From a virus, in the IMG/VR virus record IMGVR_UViG_3300037156_000068, positions 1 through 63,314 of that record: 63,314 nt of DNA. One strand, 5' to 3'. The notes below the pieces were generated by a model, which worked only from the letters and a program-made list of their open reading frames with translations, was not told the DNA's origin and searched no databases. A program made the translations under genes and the position numbers. Numbering within the stretch: the first letter of the stretch is position 1; the number at the start of each line of letters is the position of its first letter. This document shows, in pieces, positions 47,726 to 55,331 of this stretch.

Positions 47726-48289
47726 ATGGATCATAAAATCATGAACAGACTCTCTGTATTTATTGCGGGCTTGAGCCTGCTTGCGCTTGCCGCCTGTGAT
47801 GTTCAAAGCACAGCCACATCAGCCGATCAAAAGGCTGCGGTACAACAAGAGGATATCGCCAAGCGTGCTCAAGATGAGGTGGGCATCTACACACCCACGC
47901 ACTTTACTCGCAAGCGCCTAGCCAATCGTATCGGTCAGATGCTTGATGACCCCACACTGGCCACTGTGAGCTACGCACAGGGCCTTGATGGCCGTCTCCG
48001 GTGCATTGGCCCATCCATGGGCTTCCCCCTGCCAGCGGCCACTCAGACGACCAGCCCAACTAAGTGGGGCGACCCACCTAACTACTACCAAGGCTACCAG
48101 AGCGTTCAGGTCCCGCAATCCGAGCCGGATCAACTATTTAGCCCCAGCTCTGAGGATGCGACCTGGATTCTGCTTGTGAACCCTAAGACTGGCCAAGCGA
48201 GCCCCGCGTATTTCGAGGGCCACGTTCAAGCCTTCCTAGCCTTAAACAAGCCTGATCCGAGCCTGATCGCACAGGACTGCACCCGTTAG
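47726..48289 (+). CDS. Predicted lipoprotein
   Basis: About 187 residues from ATG 47726, or 182 from ATG 47741. The N-terminus has FIAGLSLLALAACDVQS, an n-region of basic residues, an h-region and an LAAC lipobox, so the mature protein would start with lipid-modified Cys and probably reach the outer membrane. The rest is soluble (GIYTPTHFTRKRLANRIGQM, EDATWILLVNPKTGQASPAY). It could block superinfection or be half of a spanin-like pair, though it lacks coiled-coil. No family recognised. Confidence 0.72.
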   Translation: MDHKIMNRLSVFIAGLSLLALAACDVQSTATSADQKAAVQQEDIAKRAQDEVGIYTPTHFTRKRLANRIGQMLDDPTLATVSYAQGLDGRLRCIGPSMGFPLPAATQTTSPTKWGDPPNYYQGYQSVQVPQSEPDQLFSPSSEDATWILLVNPKTGQASPAYFEGHVQAFLALNKPDPSLIAQDCTR

Positions 48290-48376
48290 TCTTAACTTGG
48301 GGTCCGCGCCAGAAGCAGCACGGATTAAATGACCAGCCTAGTGTGCGCCCCATTTTTTATAAGGAATTATGACCCA

Positions 48377-48994
48377 ATGTACCGTTACGGATTTGAACTC
48401 GAAGGATTTTATCGCAGTCCTGAGACTGGTCTTATCACCGTCCCCCCGGTCATGTACCCAACCGATGGTTTCCCGGGTTTAGTAGAATTCAGGACGGATG
48501 GACATGCAATCCTAGAGGACGCCTTCGGGAAACTTCTTCTCAAGATGTGTATGACAGGGTACGCAGATTTTACCTGCACTGAGGCCTATCACACGTTTAC
48601 ACCACAAGAGAAGCGTCTCATCCGTAAGCGCCCTAACTTCCAGAAGCCGGAAGCGGATATTCAAAATATCTATGACAAAAATCCGAAGGCTCTTGGTAAC
48701 AAAACGATAGCTTCTCTACAGATAAATATATCTAACCTCGTGAGTGCGTCCTACACAGATAAGGATCGTGTTTTCCACCCAGATCAATTCACACTCCTAG
48801 ATGTTCCGAGAATTGTTAAGGCCCTCGACACATCCTTTAAGGATGAGATTAAGGAGGCCGGTAGGCAACGCGGGGAATACTGCATCAAAGGGGAGCGCTT
48901 GGAGTATAGAAGTCTTCCAAATACAGTCATGCCATCAACGTTCGAGAATATAAAAGATTTCTTGGGCAGAATCAAAAACGCAATAGAGGATTAG
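48377..48994 (+). CDS. Amidoligase-like protein (third putative carboxylate-amine ligase)
   Basis: About 205 residues from ATG 48377 with AAGGAA upstream; an in-frame ATG at 48329 is possible. YRYGFELEGFY at the start, PGLVEFRTDGHA near residue 45 and ERLEYRSLPNTV near the end resemble the GxExE and E-x-R metal/ATP motifs of glutamine-synthetase-fold amidoligases. ASLQINISNLV in the middle fits the next strand. Weaker than the other two (56710, 58194). If correct it belongs functionally to the cluster at 52.7-60.1 kb. Confidence 0.5.
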   Translation: MYRYGFELEGFYRSPETGLITVPPVMYPTDGFPGLVEFRTDGHAILEDAFGKLLLKMCMTGYADFTCTEAYHTFTPQEKRLIRKRPNFQKPEADIQNIYDKNPKALGNKTIASLQINISNLVSASYTDKDRVFHPDQFTLLDVPRIVKALDTSFKDEIKEAGRQRGEYCIKGERLEYRSLPNTVMPSTFENIKDFLGRIKNAIED

Positions 48995-48998
48995 GATC

Positions 48999-49346
48999 AT
49001 GAAATACGTAGCAGCCTTTATAGGCATTCTCCTGCTCCTAGCCATCGCGGGCCTTGGCACATCTTGGTTTGGCCTAGTCACATCCCGCCCGATGGCAAAG
49101 TACAGCAAGGAGACTGAGCGCCAGGTGTATCTCAACTCCGTGGCACACCAGCAGGGCGCTATGGCTGGTCTGGCCATCGACTGCTCAAACATGCGTAATG
49201 CCAGCACCCCCGCCCCGCAGCGCCATGCCTTCGCCTCCCTGGTCATCCAGGACGCTGTGGCCTATGCGGGAGACCAATCGTTGCCGTCGGATGGGCGCGT
49301 TTGTGTCCGTGAGGCTAACGATCTCCTAGCCGTGGCGTTGGGGTAA
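48999..49346 (+). CDS. Membrane-anchored exported protein (115 aa)
   Basis: ATG with AGGA in the end of the previous gene. N-terminal helix YVAAFIGILLLLAIAGLGTS, then a periplasmic-looking part with AGLAIDCSNMRNAS and GRVCVREANDLL, two Cys that may pair. Probably anchored in the inner membrane facing the periplasm. Function unknown. Confidence 0.58.
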   Translation: MKYVAAFIGILLLLAIAGLGTSWFGLVTSRPMAKYSKETERQVYLNSVAHQQGAMAGLAIDCSNMRNASTPAPQRHAFASLVIQDAVAYAGDQSLPSDGRVCVREANDLLAVALG

Positions 49347-49352
49347 AGACTA

Positions 49353-49697
49353 ATGACTATTGACATCACTAAAATCAAGCCGGGCGACAAGATTACAGTT
49401 GAGTTGACTGTTAAAGGTCGTGACGGATACGGATATTTCCGTTCTGAAGGTATCAAAAGTATCAATCCGAATTTCGTCGGCAATCATATCGACCCTGGCG
49501 ATATTGTGTCTCACACCCCAAAGCCAGTTGAGATCGTGGTTGGTACGGTGTTCACACCTTATATCGGGGATCGCCGGACCAGTGGTAACGCCCGAGTTAT
49601 TGCCGTGGCTGAGGGTTGGTGCTTGGTTAAGTATCATGACAAGTCTGTAGGGAGTATGGATGAGAACCACATCAGGGGACTTCCGATAGTCTCTTGA
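49353..49697 (+). CDS. Hypothetical beta-rich protein (114 aa)
   Basis: Starts TIDITKIKPGDKITVELTVK, an opening typical of small beta-barrel (KOW/SH3-like) phage proteins, repeated in part at residue 60 (VEIVVGTVFTPYIGDRRTSG). The 3' end overlaps a promoter. Function unknown. Confidence 0.55.
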   Translation: MTIDITKIKPGDKITVELTVKGRDGYGYFRSEGIKSINPNFVGNHIDPGDIVSHTPKPVEIVVGTVFTPYIGDRRTSGNARVIAVAEGWCLVKYHDKSVGSMDENHIRGLPIVS

Positions 49698-49721
49698 CAA
49701 ATCCTAAAACTGTGAGATAAT
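49694..49721 (+). promoter_or_regulatory. Sigma70-type promoter
   Basis: TTGACA (49694-49699), 16-base spacer, GATAAT (49716-49721). It lies 24 bases upstream of ATG 49745 and likely starts transcription of the downstream run that reaches the amidoligase cluster. Confidence 0.75.
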
Positions 49722-49744
49722 ATCCAGACAAGGGGTAAATAGAT

Positions 49745-50116
49745 ATGAACCTAGTTAAATTCTTACCATTCACCAATAAGTCAAATGTGGGCTCTCATGA
49801 TACGGTTCTGGTCAAAGTACCGTACTGTGCGTTGATCGGCTCGCACCTGACAAATGTTGAGATTGTTGGTGTTGAGATTAAACCGATTGTTGTTGGTGAT
49901 AAACTCATATGCACCCGATGGAGGGCTGAATACGATGTTCTATACGTAGATGAGAAGGGATTTCTTTTAAAAGTTATAAAATTGGCTAATCTCAAGAGTT
50001 ACAGAGAACCTCGGCACTACTTGTCTCCACATTCGCAACAATTTACTTACTTAGGCGTTGGAGCCAGAGTATGGGAAGATAATGCAGCCTTTCCCAGTGA
50101 ATACGAGAGGTTCTGA
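49745..50116 (+). CDS. Hypothetical protein (123 aa)
   Basis: First gene after the promoter at 49694. Beta-rich (HDTVLVKVPYCALIG, EIVGVEIKPIVVGDKLICTR) with no membrane segment. Short leader and weak ribosome binding site (GGGGTAAATAGAT). No family recognised. Confidence 0.6.
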   Translation: MNLVKFLPFTNKSNVGSHDTVLVKVPYCALIGSHLTNVEIVGVEIKPIVVGDKLICTRWRAEYDVLYVDEKGFLLKVIKLANLKSYREPRHYLSPHSQQFTYLGVGARVWEDNAAFPSEYERF

Positions 50117-50500
50117 TTGACCTCATCAAACCTGGACATAGCCATTAAATGGGCTGAGTCAAATCCAATCACAAATCTCCCTAGAATGGCCTGCTGTCTT
50201 AGCGACGGGAGGTCATTTTTTATTGGGTTGAACAGTCGTAAGACTCACCCACTCCAGAAGCGCTTCAGTACTCACCCAGAGCGCATATGTACGCACGCGG
50301 AGATTGATGCGATCTCTAAGGCCATCAGTGCGGGCTCTTTGATCTATCATCGCTCTGCACGTCTCTCAACGGGTGGGGCTTCCTTTCTTCTGAGCGTGGC
50401 TAGAGTACATAAGAACGGGCAGAAAGCATTAGCCCAACCTTGCCCTGGTTGCATGAGGGCAATCAAGCATTTTAAAATCAAACGAGTCGAGTGGACATAG
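50117..50500 (+). CDS. Cytidine/deoxycytidylate deaminase-like enzyme
   Basis: 127 residues, TTG start directly after the previous stop, with AGAGG eight bases upstream. CTHAEIDAI supplies the zinc His and proton-shuttle Glu, and PCPGCMRAI the two zinc Cys, the deaminase signature. NSRKTHPLQ ahead of it is common in this phage subfamily. Substrate is not readable. Pyrimidine supply, with the reductase, or nucleic-acid editing are both open. Confidence 0.8.
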   Translation: MTSSNLDIAIKWAESNPITNLPRMACCLSDGRSFFIGLNSRKTHPLQKRFSTHPERICTHAEIDAISKAISAGSLIYHRSARLSTGGASFLLSVARVHKNGQKALAQPCPGCMRAIKHFKIKRVEWT

Positions 50501-50550
50501 TGTCCGCACGAAATGAATGGACCTAATCATTGGGAATGGGACATAAATAA

Positions 50551-51222
50551 ATGGCATACCAGTATAATCTTAAAGTCGTAAATACCTCTTTTGACTGCTG
50601 TGGCTCCGCTACGGTCGGGGGATTCTACGGAGAATGCAAACGTACCTTTAAAGTTCTCTCCGATAAAGAGGGCATTGATAAGTTAATGGCCGTGGAAGTG
50701 ATCCTTACACGAGAGAGGCGAAACCTAGGCGTTGCGGTACTCACACACAAACAGGTGGATGAGTATGGTTGGCGGAAGTATCTCGATGCCAGGGGCTGGA
50801 CTAAGGTCGGCCAATCCGTCCAGAACCAAAAGACCCTGAACATGCTTGAAATCTGGATGCTTGATATGACCAATCGCAAGGTCGTAGATATCACACCACC
50901 TCCCGCGCCCCCAGTAAATGCCTTTGATGCGGGGGGGGTGCGCTTAGATCGCCGCAATGAGCCCCGTTCCGCTGAGATCATTGGACGCTCAACTGTCAAT
51001 GACCATGGCCAGATTAAAGAGTACTTTATGGATATCAATAATCATAGGGTTGAATTCGTAGACTTACCAATTTTCAATCGTGGTCAACTTCTCGACCGAC
51101 ACCTAACCTTCAGCTCAATTCGCCTAGTTAATGGTGGGGGCTCATACTCATGGCTCCAAGGTGGTACCCATCGATTTCCTCAGCCAATTGCTCGGCCTGA
51201 TGAGGGTGACGATGATTTTTGA
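50551..51222 (+). CDS. Unknown 223-residue protein
   Basis: Early Cys (NTSFDCCGSATVGG, GECKRTFKV), a Pro-rich linker (ITPPPAPPVNAFDAGG) near residue 118 and a beta-rich end with an acidic tail (DEGDDDF). Two-domain look. No family recognised. ATG has no strong ribosome binding site. Confidence 0.6.
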   Translation: MAYQYNLKVVNTSFDCCGSATVGGFYGECKRTFKVLSDKEGIDKLMAVEVILTRERRNLGVAVLTHKQVDEYGWRKYLDARGWTKVGQSVQNQKTLNMLEIWMLDMTNRKVVDITPPPAPPVNAFDAGGVRLDRRNEPRSAEIIGRSTVNDHGQIKEYFMDINNHRVEFVDLPIFNRGQLLDRHLTFSSIRLVNGGGSYSWLQGGTHRFPQPIARPDEGDDDF

Positions 51223-51224
51223 GT

Positions 51225-51383
51225 ATGTCTAAGCTTACGGAACGTTCAGAAAGACTTGAGCAAATAAAGCTTGAAAAGCGTCTCCAACACCTGACCCAAC
51301 AAAGGGCTCATGTCCTGAGGGAGTTACAAAAGAATGTCCAGCGAGGATACCAAAAAGGCTCTATTCAAATTACGATGGCCTGA
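51225..51383 (+). CDS. Small coiled-coil protein (52 aa)
   Basis: ATG 51225 two bases after the previous stop. Charged helix (ERSERLEQIKLEKRLQHLTQ, then QRAHVLRELQKNV) typical of a dimeric coiled coil. Function unknown. Confidence 0.5.
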   Translation: MSKLTERSERLEQIKLEKRLQHLTQQRAHVLRELQKNVQRGYQKGSIQITMA

Positions 51384-51435
51384 GAATACGTGGTCTCTGC
51401 ACGCTTTAGCAAATCAACCAAGGACATTGACGTCT

Positions 51436-51681
51436 ATGTCTAATAATCGTCATAACCATTTCAAAAATGCCTCCTGCTATTATGAATGGCGTTCCCATTG
51501 GCGTTACGCCTATAAGCGCCTCTCCAATCAAATCGCATCACTTAAAGATCGCGTTAAGTATGGGGACCATCCGCGCCTCTATCAGGGCGTCCTAGCATCG
51601 TTACGATGTGAGGCTCATGCGATGATGATTGCGCGTGAGGCGGTCACTGAGCAATATAGGCAAAATAGGTTAGCAGAATGA
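51436..51681 (+). CDS. Basic helical protein (81 aa)
   Basis: ATG 51436 with AAGGAC upstream; an in-frame ATG at 51334 would overlap the previous gene by 50 bp. Rich in Tyr, Trp, Arg and His (CYYEWRSHWRYAYKRL), which suggests nucleic-acid binding. Overlaps the next start by 4 bp (ATGA). Confidence 0.5.
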   Translation: MSNNRHNHFKNASCYYEWRSHWRYAYKRLSNQIASLKDRVKYGDHPRLYQGVLASLRCEAHAMMIAREAVTEQYRQNRLAE

Positions 51682-52376
51682 CCATTCTCTATAAACTCAC
51701 AACACAAGATAACAAGACTCGTAGGGGTTATCCTAACGAGATTACCTGGGGGCCTTGTGTGACCCACTCTGGGACCGGTAAGGGTGGACTTTGTGGCCCG
51801 GGCTATATCCACGCTTACACCAGCCCGCTTCTGGCAGTTCTGTTGGACCCTTCTCATGCAAACATTTATAATCCAAAGCTTTGGGTGTGCGAAGGGGATA
51901 TCACACTTAGTGATAATGGTTTGAAGGTTGGGTGCGTAAGTTTGACCACCACAACGGAGATTATGCTGCCTGTTATCACTGTTGAACAGAAAATTAAGTT
52001 TGCTATTCTGTGCGCCCAGGCAGTTTGTAAAGACAGTTATTGGAATGCGTGGGCTAATGACTGGTTGTCCGATAAAGATCGTACCTACGCAGCGACGAGT
52101 TATGCGTCGAGTGCGTCGAGTGCGTCGAGTGCGGCGAGTTATGCGGCGAGTTTAGCGGCGAGTTATGCGGCGAGTTTAGCGGCGAGTTTAGCGGCGAGTT
52201 TAGCGGCGAGAGCGGCGAGTTATGCGGCGAGAGCGGCGAGTTATGCGGCGAGGGATGCGGCGAGAGCGGCGAGTTTAGCGGCGAGTTTAGCGGCGAGTTA
52301 TGCGGCGAGAGCGGCGAGTGCGGCGAGGGTACCATTAGATTTAATTAGTCTCGCTGAAAAAGCAATGGAAAGTTAA
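51678..52376 (+). CDS. Protein with hypervariable Ala/Ser repeat domain (232 aa)
   Basis: Residues 1-130 form a folded part (PNEITWGPCVTHSGTGKGG, PLLAVLLDPSHANIYNPKLW) and end WNAWANDWLSDKDRTYAATS. Residues about 137-215 are a run of four-residue units such as AASL and AASY with some AAR, which would make a long Ala-rich helix with Ser on one face. A short tail LISLAEKAMES follows. Phages with the same front and other repeat lengths exist to my knowledge. Function unknown. Confidence 0.65.
   Translation: MTILYKLTTQDNKTRRGYPNEITWGPCVTHSGTGKGGLCGPGYIHAYTSPLLAVLLDPSHANIYNPKLWVCEGDITLSDNGLKVGCVSLTTTTEIMLPVITVEQKIKFAILCAQAVCKDSYWNAWANDWLSDKDRTYAATSYASSASSASSAASYAASLAASYAASLAASLAASLAARAASYAARAASYAARDAARAASLAASLAASYAARAASAARVPLDLISLAEKAMES
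52098..52328. repeat. Tandem repeat of GCGGCGAG-based units
   Basis: Units GCGGCGAGTTTA, GCGGCGAGTTAT and GCGGCGAGA (9-12 bp) alternate for about 230 bp, beginning with three GCGTCGAGT copies. All keep the reading frame. Unit order is irregular, as expected from repeated slippage or unequal recombination. Confidence 0.9.
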
Positions 52377-52381
52377 ATAGT

Positions 52382-52585
52382 ATGAGCGAACAAACTACAG
52401 GTGCTGAGCGGGCTGCTAAACTTCTGGCCTTTGTAAAAGAATGGCAGGCTAAGGCCTATCGCATTAAGCCCTCAACAGGCCAATCTCGCCAGGTCAAGCG
52501 CCGTGCAGACCGCCTTGAGCTTAAGTGGATGGAACGTCAGGCCCGCAAGAAATCAATCCGTAACCGAGAGGACCTAGCACTATGA
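52382..52585 (+). CDS. Small basic helical protein (67 aa)
   Basis: ATG 52382 shortly after the repeat gene. Helical and basic toward the end (RQVKRRADRLELKWMERQAR, KKSIRNRE). May bind nucleic acid. No family recognised. Confidence 0.5.
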   Translation: MSEQTTGAERAAKLLAFVKEWQAKAYRIKPSTGQSRQVKRRADRLELKWMERQARKKSIRNREDLAL

Positions 52586-52728
52586 GCACAGCGACTGAGC
52601 ACCCTGATGAGGGAAACAAGGGTAGGGTCAGTAATCCCACCAATCGAATTAAGAATCTGACAAAGAAACTTAATCGTCAACGTAAATCCCGGGCGACTGC
52701 ACGACAACTTGAAATGCAAGAGGCATAA
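52582..52728 (+). CDS. Small basic protein (48 aa)
   Basis: ATGA overlap with the previous gene. Acidic start, then TNRIKNLTKKLNRQRKSRAT. The basic helix is similar in style to the preceding protein. Function unknown. Confidence 0.45.
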   Translation: MSTATEHPDEGNKGRVSNPTNRIKNLTKKLNRQRKSRATARQLEMQEA

Positions 52729-52730
52729 CA

Positions 52731-53177
52731 TTGGATCACCTTCATGGACTCTCAAATCACGTCTTCACCTATGGCACCCTTCGCAAGGGACAGGGGGCCT
52801 ATAATCGATTCGGCCTGGACAAGGCGTGCACATTCATCAAGACCACAACTATCCCGGGACTAATGTACTCAATGGGTGGGTATCCTGGTATTAAACTCGG
52901 TGCTAGAGACAAACCTGCTCCGTACAACCGTACCGTATATCCCCTCATTGTTGGCGACCTTTTTGAAATCACCGATGAGTACATTGTCCGTCGGTTAGAT
53001 GGCTACGAGGGCTGCGATGAGCGCAACAGTGATGATGGGCTTTATCGACGTGTCTTGGCCATGACCACATGCGGCATTGAGACGTGGATTTATGAGATTA
53101 ATGGTAAGCAGAATCCAGCCAGGCTTATTAAATCTGGTAATTGGCTCGAACCGGGGAGGGATAAGCGCTATGGATAG
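52731..53177 (+). CDS. Gamma-glutamylcyclotransferase-like protein (GGCT/AIG2 fold)
   Basis: 148 residues, TTG start with AAGAGG nine bases upstream. FTYGTLRKGQGAYNR is the YGTLR substrate loop of the GGCT fold, and ITDEYIVRRLDGYEG matches the region with the catalytic Glu near residue 85. These enzymes release 5-oxoproline from gamma-glutamyl amines or peptides. Its place at the head of a cluster of amidoligases and glutamine amidotransferases suggests it edits or reverses gamma-glutamyl bonds made by them (inference). Confidence 0.82.
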   Translation: MDHLHGLSNHVFTYGTLRKGQGAYNRFGLDKACTFIKTTTIPGLMYSMGGYPGIKLGARDKPAPYNRTVYPLIVGDLFEITDEYIVRRLDGYEGCDERNSDDGLYRRVLAMTTCGIETWIYEINGKQNPARLIKSGNWLEPGRDKRYG

Positions 53178-53739
53178 TAGCATGAAGGCTGAGCAGATAG
53201 CGGAGCGAGCTTGCACCTGTCATCCCGACGACGCGCCAACACCTTGCGCCCACAAGTACGCCCTAAGTGCCTGTCTTCGCACCTCCTACGAAGCCCTACA
53301 GGTAGAGAACGAGAGGCTGAAAACGGACGCGGCGGATTGGGCAAAAGCTGACGCCGACGATGAAATCCTGATCACCTCCCTCCAGTCCCAGCTATCCGAA
53401 CGAGAGGGGGAAGTGGAGCGCGACAACCGGGACATTGAGAAGCAAAACGCTGAAATACGCGCGCTGAAAGCCCGACTCAACACCGCCGAGACTGAAGTAG
53501 CGCGCGTCAAAAAGGTCTTGCATGAATGCGAGACCGAAGCGGGGATCACGGCCCTTCAGTTAGACCGTAGAGCCAACACCGCCGAGGCTGCGTTGAAGAA
53601 CGCGACCGAGCTGCTGCCGTACTTAGTCGCCTTCACCGGCGATCTAGGACTGGCTGGTCTTGACCACATCACGCGCGAGATCGCCGCGCAGGAAGGACGG
53701 CGTTTGATCGCCACCCTCAATCAGCCGGGAGCGGAATGA
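53170..53739 (+). CDS. Coiled-coil protein (189 aa)
   Basis: ATG 53170 has GGAGGGA eight bases upstream and overlaps the GGCT-like gene by 8 bp. N-terminal Cys/His group (RACTCHPDDAPTPCAHKY), then a long coiled coil (EREGEVERDNRDIEKQNAEI) to residue 140 and a helical end. It is GC-richer than its neighbours, perhaps acquired separately. Function unknown. Confidence 0.6.
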   Translation: MDSSMKAEQIAERACTCHPDDAPTPCAHKYALSACLRTSYEALQVENERLKTDAADWAKADADDEILITSLQSQLSEREGEVERDNRDIEKQNAEIRALKARLNTAETEVARVKKVLHECETEAGITALQLDRRANTAEAALKNATELLPYLVAFTGDLGLAGLDHITREIAAQEGRRLIATLNQPGAE

Positions 53740-54608
53740 TGGATAAAGCAGAACTTATTGAAATTGCTCGCGCAGCACTAACCAAACTCAGGCTCGATGC
53801 CTTAGGTGTCGCATCATACGGATGCGTAGATGCGGATGGCTCATCATATAGTGCTCTCAATGAGGTGTGCCATGCCGCCTGCTCAGGATTTGTTTCTAGG
53901 AATGAGGGTGTAATTTTATATACGATTACAACCGGCCTAAATGTCCCCAGTAATCCTGTTCCGGACGACATCAAGCTGCGTTATTTTGAATGGCTCTGTT
54001 CCGCCGAGTCCCCCTGGGCCGATTGCCTAAACAATGGCTTGAATACCGATGCCAGGTTCGTGTCCGAGTACGGCCTACTAATTACGGACCTGGATAAACA
54101 CGGTAAGAACCTTGTAATCGCATCTCTTGCAGCCTCAAGGGCCTGTTTTGAACACCCTTCGCATATCAATATGTGGGATAAGCTGGTTCAGGATGGTGTT
54201 GAGCCTCGCTGGGCCTTTTTTGTTGCGGGTTTCGTGACGTTCTCGGGCCAAGATACTGTAGTATATGGTATGCGTTCGGGCGTTAATCACTGGCCCTTGC
54301 ATCCGTGGTCCGCGTCCGAGAAGTACATCAAGAATTACCTAACTCAGACCGTTAAGTTTGATGAGATCCCCTTCTCAGCAACAGGGCATGGAACCTCCGT
54401 AGGGGGTGCCTGGGGCCCATTGGGGGAGATTACAAATAACAAATGGGGCTCATCTTGTTATGGCACATCAACGTACTGGGACGACCTGAAAAAGAAAGTT
54501 AAGTCCAAATTCAAACAAGACCCAGGTGACTTTGTGAGTATCGAGCAGGGAGATTACAAGAGCTTCCTAGAGGTCATTAAACAGGAACAGGAGAGGCTGT
54601 ATGCCTAA
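53739..54608 (+). CDS. Unknown protein of the amidoligase cluster (289 aa)
   Basis: Two adjacent ATGs (53736, 53739) follow GGGAG; the second has better spacing. Contents include KLRYFEWLCSAESPWADCLN, SRACFEHPSHINMWDKLV and GTSVGGAWGPLGEITNNKWG. It overlaps the next gene by 8 bp. No family recognised. Its location between GGCT-like and amidotransferase genes suggests a role in the same pathway. Confidence 0.6.
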   Translation: MDKAELIEIARAALTKLRLDALGVASYGCVDADGSSYSALNEVCHAACSGFVSRNEGVILYTITTGLNVPSNPVPDDIKLRYFEWLCSAESPWADCLNNGLNTDARFVSEYGLLITDLDKHGKNLVIASLAASRACFEHPSHINMWDKLVQDGVEPRWAFFVAGFVTFSGQDTVVYGMRSGVNHWPLHPWSASEKYIKNYLTQTVKFDEIPFSATGHGTSVGGAWGPLGEITNNKWGSSCYGTSTYWDDLKKKVKSKFKQDPGDFVSIEQGDYKSFLEVIKQEQERLYA

Positions 54609-55329
54609 GAGTATTTATATCCAAGGCCCCGGCGGGGCTCCATATGAAGTAATGTTCGGCTCGATGGGCATTAGCCGGGCCAAGACTATTGGAGAGGCCG
54701 ATTACGTATGTTTCACGGGGGGTGAGGACGTTGATCCAGCCCTCTATGGTGAGAATGCCCTGCGCAATACATGCTTCAATGACCTTCGGGATGGCTTCGA
54801 CTCAGCGGCCTATGCTCGTGCCAAGACCGTATTCAAGGGGGAGACACTCAAGCCTTGCGTGGGTATCTGTCGTGGAAGCCAATTCCTCAATGTCATGAAT
54901 GGGGGGAAGCTCTGGCAGGATATTGACAGGCACACTAGCTCCCATACACTCTGGGACCCCCATGTCCAGAAGGAGTACTTCGTCAGTTCGACCCACCATC
55001 AGCAGATGATTCCACATAGCTCAGGCATCCTGGTGGCCTATGCGAAGGAGGCTCACCATAAGTCTAGCTGGGGGCGTGGGTGGGATACGGTTGTGCATAA
55101 TGCTGGGCTCCGAGCCGATAAGCAGTACAAGGATGGTATCAAGATTACTAAGGCCAGGGACTCAATTCACCCAAGCATTGATGCGGAGGTGGTCTGGTAC
55201 CCTGACACGTTGGACCTATGTTTCCAGCCTCACCCGGAGTTTCACACGGCCAAAGAGTGCAAGGCGTACTTCGAACTAGTCTTCAATCGTTATCTCAATG
55301 AACCAAACCTACAGAAAAGGGTTAGCTAG
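54601..55329 (+). CDS. Class I glutamine amidotransferase-like (peptidase C26) protein
   Basis: 242 residues. The nucleophile elbow is GICRGSQFLNVMNGG (Cys near residue 89), and QPHPEFH near residue 210 supplies catalytic His and Glu, giving a complete triad. VCFTGGEDVDPALYG near residue 45 is typical of gamma-glutamyl-gamma-aminobutyrate hydrolase/PuuD-like members. It would hydrolyse gamma-glutamyl bonds or supply ammonia. Cluster context points to processing of a gamma-glutamyl product. Confidence 0.85.
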   Translation: MPKSIYIQGPGGAPYEVMFGSMGISRAKTIGEADYVCFTGGEDVDPALYGENALRNTCFNDLRDGFDSAAYARAKTVFKGETLKPCVGICRGSQFLNVMNGGKLWQDIDRHTSSHTLWDPHVQKEYFVSSTHHQQMIPHSSGILVAYAKEAHHKSSWGRGWDTVVHNAGLRADKQYKDGIKITKARDSIHPSIDAEVVWYPDTLDLCFQPHPEFHTAKECKAYFELVFNRYLNEPNLQKRVS

Positions 55330-55331
55330 AT

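Noticed and set aside
52054-52335. Minus-strand frame made of SPLN/SPHN repeats
   Set aside because: Mirror image of the Ala/Ser repeat gene; the repeat keeps all frames open.
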